Made by a program: the position numbers and the translations under genes. This document shows positions 61,401-64,000 of a DNA stretch of 64,000 nt, in pieces; position 1 is the stretch's first letter; every line of letters begins with the position of its first letter. The notes under the pieces are model-generated. The model was given only the letters and a program-made list of their open reading frames with translations, ran no database searches and was not told where the DNA came from. Source of the DNA: Nageia nagi (taxonomy: Eukaryota; Pinophyta); NCBI GenBank assembly GCA_050084985.1, contig JBITNC010000001.1:45384001-45448000 (forward strand), given 5' to 3'.

Positions 61401-62381
61401 GGTCTTAATTATCCTTTATGTGGATGATCTTCTCATAACTAGAAATAATATTGAAATCATCCAAGAGTGCATCTCCAAATTGAAGGCAACATTTGAAATG
61501 ACTGATCTAGGTCTCTTGCATTACTATCTTGGGATGCAAGTATACCAACAAAAAGATTGTACTTATCTTAGTCAATCTAAGTATATATCAGACATCTTGC
61601 AAAAGTTTGGAATGGAGGAGTGTAAATATGCTGTAATACCTATTTCTCCTGGAATCATTGTATCTTTGAGCTCAGATTCTCAGTTGGCTGATGCTATAGC
61701 TTATAGGCAATTGATCGGTAGTCTTCTGTATCTAACTATCTCTCGACCTGATATTGCCTTTGCAATGAATCTGATGGCACGATTCATGCAAAAACCATAT
61801 GTTGAACACCTTAATGCTGTTAAGCAAATCTTGAGGTATGTGGTAGGGAAAAAGGATCTTGATCTTAAGTATTCTAAAATGCCCTCGATTATTCTCTTTG
61901 GGTTCTCAGATTCTGATTATGGGGAGATAGAGATGACAAAAAAATTAACCTTTGCATATGTGTTCAACATTGGTTCATATGCTATCTCTTGGGCTTCCAT
62001 GAAGCAACCTACTGTGACTCTTTCTAGCATTGAAGCTGAATATCAAGCCATGTCTATTTCCACCCAAGATGCTATTTGGCTGAGGCATCTTCTAAACAAA
62101 ATTGGGTATGAGCAAAATGGCCCATCTCTTATCTCTTCAGACAATCAATCGACTTCTCTTTGGCTAAGAATCCTGTATTCCATCAAAGAACCAAACATGT
62201 GGAAATCCAAGCCCATTTTATTAGGGAGAAGGTTCTAGATGACATCATACACTTGAAGTATTGTCCATCTACTAAAAACTTTGCTGATTTATTCACCAAG
62301 CCCCTTCCTGAAGCTCAGTTCAACAAACTTAGGGATTCTCTCGGGTTGGTGAAGTTGCCCTCAAGGGGGAGTGAAGTTTGA
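58466..62381 (+). pseudogene. Copia-6 gag-pol with nine disabling lesions
   Basis: Opens MVETFIPKHILDGSNFGIWE. The zinc knuckle CNFCGIFGHKEYDC is at 59264-59305, protease VDSGCTNHM (Asp at 59441) is intact, and the GAG-pre-integrase WHQRLGHL is near 59808. Integrase spans 59990-60640, with the second catalytic Asp changed to Asn (60191-60193) and Glu to Lys (60299-60301). Reverse transcriptase spans about 60960-61700 with an intact YVDD box at 61417-61428, and RNase H lies at 61900-62340. In-frame stops lie at 58565, 58778, 58790, 58880, 59918, 59942, 60311 and 61216 (the adjacent pair 58778/58790 is shared with Copia-2). Frameshifts fall near 60571 and 62155. The final stop is at 62379. Confidence 0.92.
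62363..62371 (+). other. Internal polypurine tract overlapping the end of pol
   Basis: AAGGGGGAG here is identical to the tract beside the 3' LTR and overlaps the last codons of pol (SRGSEV-stop). A similar but broken tract (AAGGTGGAG on the minus strand) occupies the same place in Copia-1 near 2632. Confidence 0.5.
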
Positions 62382-62450
62382 ACTTTTGTTAGTGATGACA
62401 ACTTCACCTCTAAGAGGCCTTTTTTTGTTGTTATATTATGTTGATTATGA

Positions 62451-62680
62451 TATACCTCCATGGTAAGTTTGCTCTGCATGAGAAACTTGTTGTACATTTT
62501 ATACCTCCGTGGTAAGTTTGCTCTACGTGAGAAACTTGTTGTACAATTTTTTGAGCATATAATTGATATACCTCCGTGGTAAGTTTGCTCTATGTGAGGA
62601 ACTTCTAGTACATTCTATACCTCCATGGTAAGTTTGCTCTATGTGAGAAACTTGTACAATTTTTTATGCTCTATTAATAA
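62451..62680 (+). repeat. Paired tandem array in Copia-6 3' UTR
   Basis: Four copies of a roughly 45-bp unit (ATACCTCC(A/G)TGGTAAGTTT, GCTCT, GTGAGAAACTTGT) begin near 62452, 62501, 62568 and 62617. Spacings 49, 67 and 49 show a 116-bp higher-order unit repeated twice. The array is missing from the homologous 3' UTR of Copia-1. Confidence 0.9.
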
Positions 62681-62689
62681 TCAACACAT

Positions 62690-63134
62690 GTCTATATACA
62701 ACAGGTGACTATGAGTGATGGCTTGGCATCTCCGTGATGACTTATAGTGCACCATTGATCAGTTATTTATAAGATGGCATTATTTGATTCTCTTATTTGA
62801 ATATATGATGCATCTAACTAATTTTGTTCATGAGTTGCTTGTAACATGCAAGATCTTCTTTAGAAATGTAGGTTACTCACCTTGTGTAAGCAAGCTCATG
62901 GAGACTCACATGTCAGCTTAAAGTTGATCGACTACTATGTACAGTGAAACCAGTTGTGGTTAATGATTGTATTGTAAACCATTTTGTCAAATGGTAATGT
63001 AGTGATTCTCAAACTAGTTCTCAAAAAGATTCTCAAATATGTAAATGTTCTCATCTTCACTTGTATCTCTATGGAGGAGAACTCTCTCTTACTCTCTCTC
63101 TTCTCTCTTCTACGCTCTATCCCAATATTGCATT
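62690..63134 (+). other. Remaining 3' UTR of Copia-6
   Basis: Non-coding. It shares blocks with the Copia-1 3' UTR on the minus strand (ATGAGTTGCTTGTAACATGC near 62831, AAGCAAGCTCATGGAGACTC near 62888), which confirms that the two elements belong to one broad family. No open frame of interest. Confidence 0.65.
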
Positions 63135-63143
63135 AAGGGGGAG
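63135..63143 (+). other. Polypurine tract of Copia-6
   Basis: AAGGGGGAG lies directly before the TGTTAGA start of the 3' LTR, the expected primer for plus-strand synthesis. Confidence 0.88.
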
Positions 63144-63600
63144 TGTTAGAAGTTGTAATGAAATATTGTGAATATCTAAACTCCTTGTAAATTCAATTAA
63201 TCACTTAAAGGATATGTAGATACCTTAAGGGATTAATTGAATTCTTTATTATGTAGACTTTGACTTTACCATGTGGTTAGTTGGTAGGTTAAAGTTAGGT
63301 GATACATTTATTGTAACCCTAACCTTACCCTTGGGTTAAAGGGAGGTTAGGGAGGTGCTCTCAAGCTATAAATAGAGGGCCTCTCCTCTTGTAACATAAC
63401 TAAGTTTTTGGAGTAAGATTACTCTACTAGTTGTGTAGGAGAGAAAGAGAATTGTTGTAAGAGGTGCATAGATTGAGAATTGAGAACTAGTTGTGGATGT
63501 ACTCCCAAGGAGGGAGGAACCACATTATATTTGTGTTATGTTGAATGGTTGAGTTTCCTAGTCTTGGACCTTGAGGATTAGAGTAGATCTAAATCCTTCA
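63144..63600 (+). repeat. 3' LTR of Copia-6
   Basis: 457 bp, same length as the 5' LTR with three substitutions seen by eye. Its TATA box is TATAAATAG at 63367-63375. Read-through from this LTR would enter the remaining Gypsy-7 integrase. Confidence 0.95.
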
Positions 63601-64000
63601 CTTATGATTCTTAATCAAACATGGGAGGAAGTATCTATGGATTTCATCTTATAAAATCTAAAGCAAAAATAATAATCATGATAATGGTAGATTAAATTAC
63701 CAATTATTCCCACTTTTGTGATTTCTCTTACCTATTCACAACAAGTTTCATAATCAAATCTTTCATAAACATAATCTAAAAATTGCATGAAAATCTCAAA
63801 ATAATTGTAAGTGATCATGATCCAAATTTTATCAATAATTTTTGGAGTAACCTTTTCTTTTATATGGGTATCAAGTTGGACAAGGTTTGTTCTTATCATT
63901 TTTAAATAGAGGGGTAGCTCAAGGAAGTAAATAAATGTTGAGAAAAATATATTTAATATTTTATTTTTAATAAATGGACCCAATAGTTCAAAAGTTTTCA
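63601..64000 (+). pseudogene. Gypsy-7, piece 3 (integrase core)
   Basis: Plus strand: NQTWEEVSMDFI at about 63615-63650 is the start of the Gypsy integrase core with its first catalytic Asp. VSDHDPNFINNFW near 63810-63850 carries the second Asp, and FYMGIKLDKVCSYH follows near 63860-63900. Frames are broken and the element continues past the window edge. The minus-strand frame at 63732-63983 is only the shadow of this sequence. Confidence 0.85.

Larger units (their letters stand above)
54979..63600 (+). mobile_element. Copia-6, youngest and structurally complete Copia element
   Basis: 8622-bp element with two 457-bp LTRs (54979-55435, 63144-63600) differing at three sites by eye, primer-binding site, 3-kb leader, gag-pol, 3' UTR with a tandem array, and polypurine tract. 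Flanking pentamers TTTAT (54974-54978) and CTTAT (63601-63605) form a target duplication with one change. It is inserted in the integrase of Gypsy-7. Despite its young LTRs the polyprotein is broken at nine or more places, so it cannot move by its own proteins. Confidence 0.93.

Noticed and set aside
63732-63983. Minus-strand 83-residue protein
   Set aside because: It is the antisense of the Gypsy-7 integrase core.

Overview
The window is nuclear DNA from a seed plant. It is AT-rich, consists mostly of dead LTR retrotransposons inserted into one another, and carries one intact, intron-containing chloroplast-protein gene: a three-exon early light-induced protein (ELIP) at 40651-41328. A large, repeat-rich genome fits best, and a gymnosperm is plausible, but nothing in the sequence fixes the species. 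No tRNA, rRNA, CRISPR array or prokaryotic operon was seen.

Left part (1-22731). A minus-strand Ty1/copia element (Copia-1; LTRs 1562-2097 and 22200-22731) is split in its gag region by a plus-strand relative (Copia-2, 5727-18291). Removing Copia-2 leaves about 8.6 kb, the same length as the intact-ended relative Copia-6. Copia-2 is itself rearranged: its RNase H is cut at 12032 by a Gypsy element (Gypsy-1; LTR 12033-12760, gag to about 14890), and a second copy of the Copia-2 leader (16588-18188) stands where its 3' end should be. Three leader copies (7466, 17601, and 19978 on the minus strand) share a small open-frame remnant of about 80-86 codons upstream of gag.

Middle part (22732-44250). 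It holds a Gypsy gag remnant (minus), a 5'-part Copia fragment (minus), two plus-strand Gypsy LTRs and a gag, a paired tandem array (33275-33605), and a Gypsy polyprotein (35088-39348) with order gag, protease, RNase H, reverse transcriptase, RNase H, ending at a 100-N assembly gap. The ELIP gene follows, then non-coding sequence with a filler-like junction, a chromovirus C-terminal remnant (minus) and a foldback repeat.

Right part (44250-64000). One plus-strand Gypsy chromovirus is broken into three pieces (44250-44721, 54760-54978, 63601-64000). Copia-4 (minus, 44722-54759) and Copia-6 (plus, 54979-63600) interrupt it, and Copia-5 (plus, 50707-54131, lacking protease and integrase) sits inside the 5' LTR of Copia-4. 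Copia-6 is the youngest: its 457-bp LTRs differ at three sites by eye and it has a near-perfect 5-bp target duplication. Its polyprotein nevertheless carries seven in-frame stops and two frameshifts, and its long leader contains a captured pentatricopeptide-repeat (PPR) gene fragment.

No retroelement here encodes an intact polyprotein, so the only gene expected to work for the host is ELIP. All alignments were made by eye; family names beyond Copia/Gypsy/chromovirus are deliberately not given.
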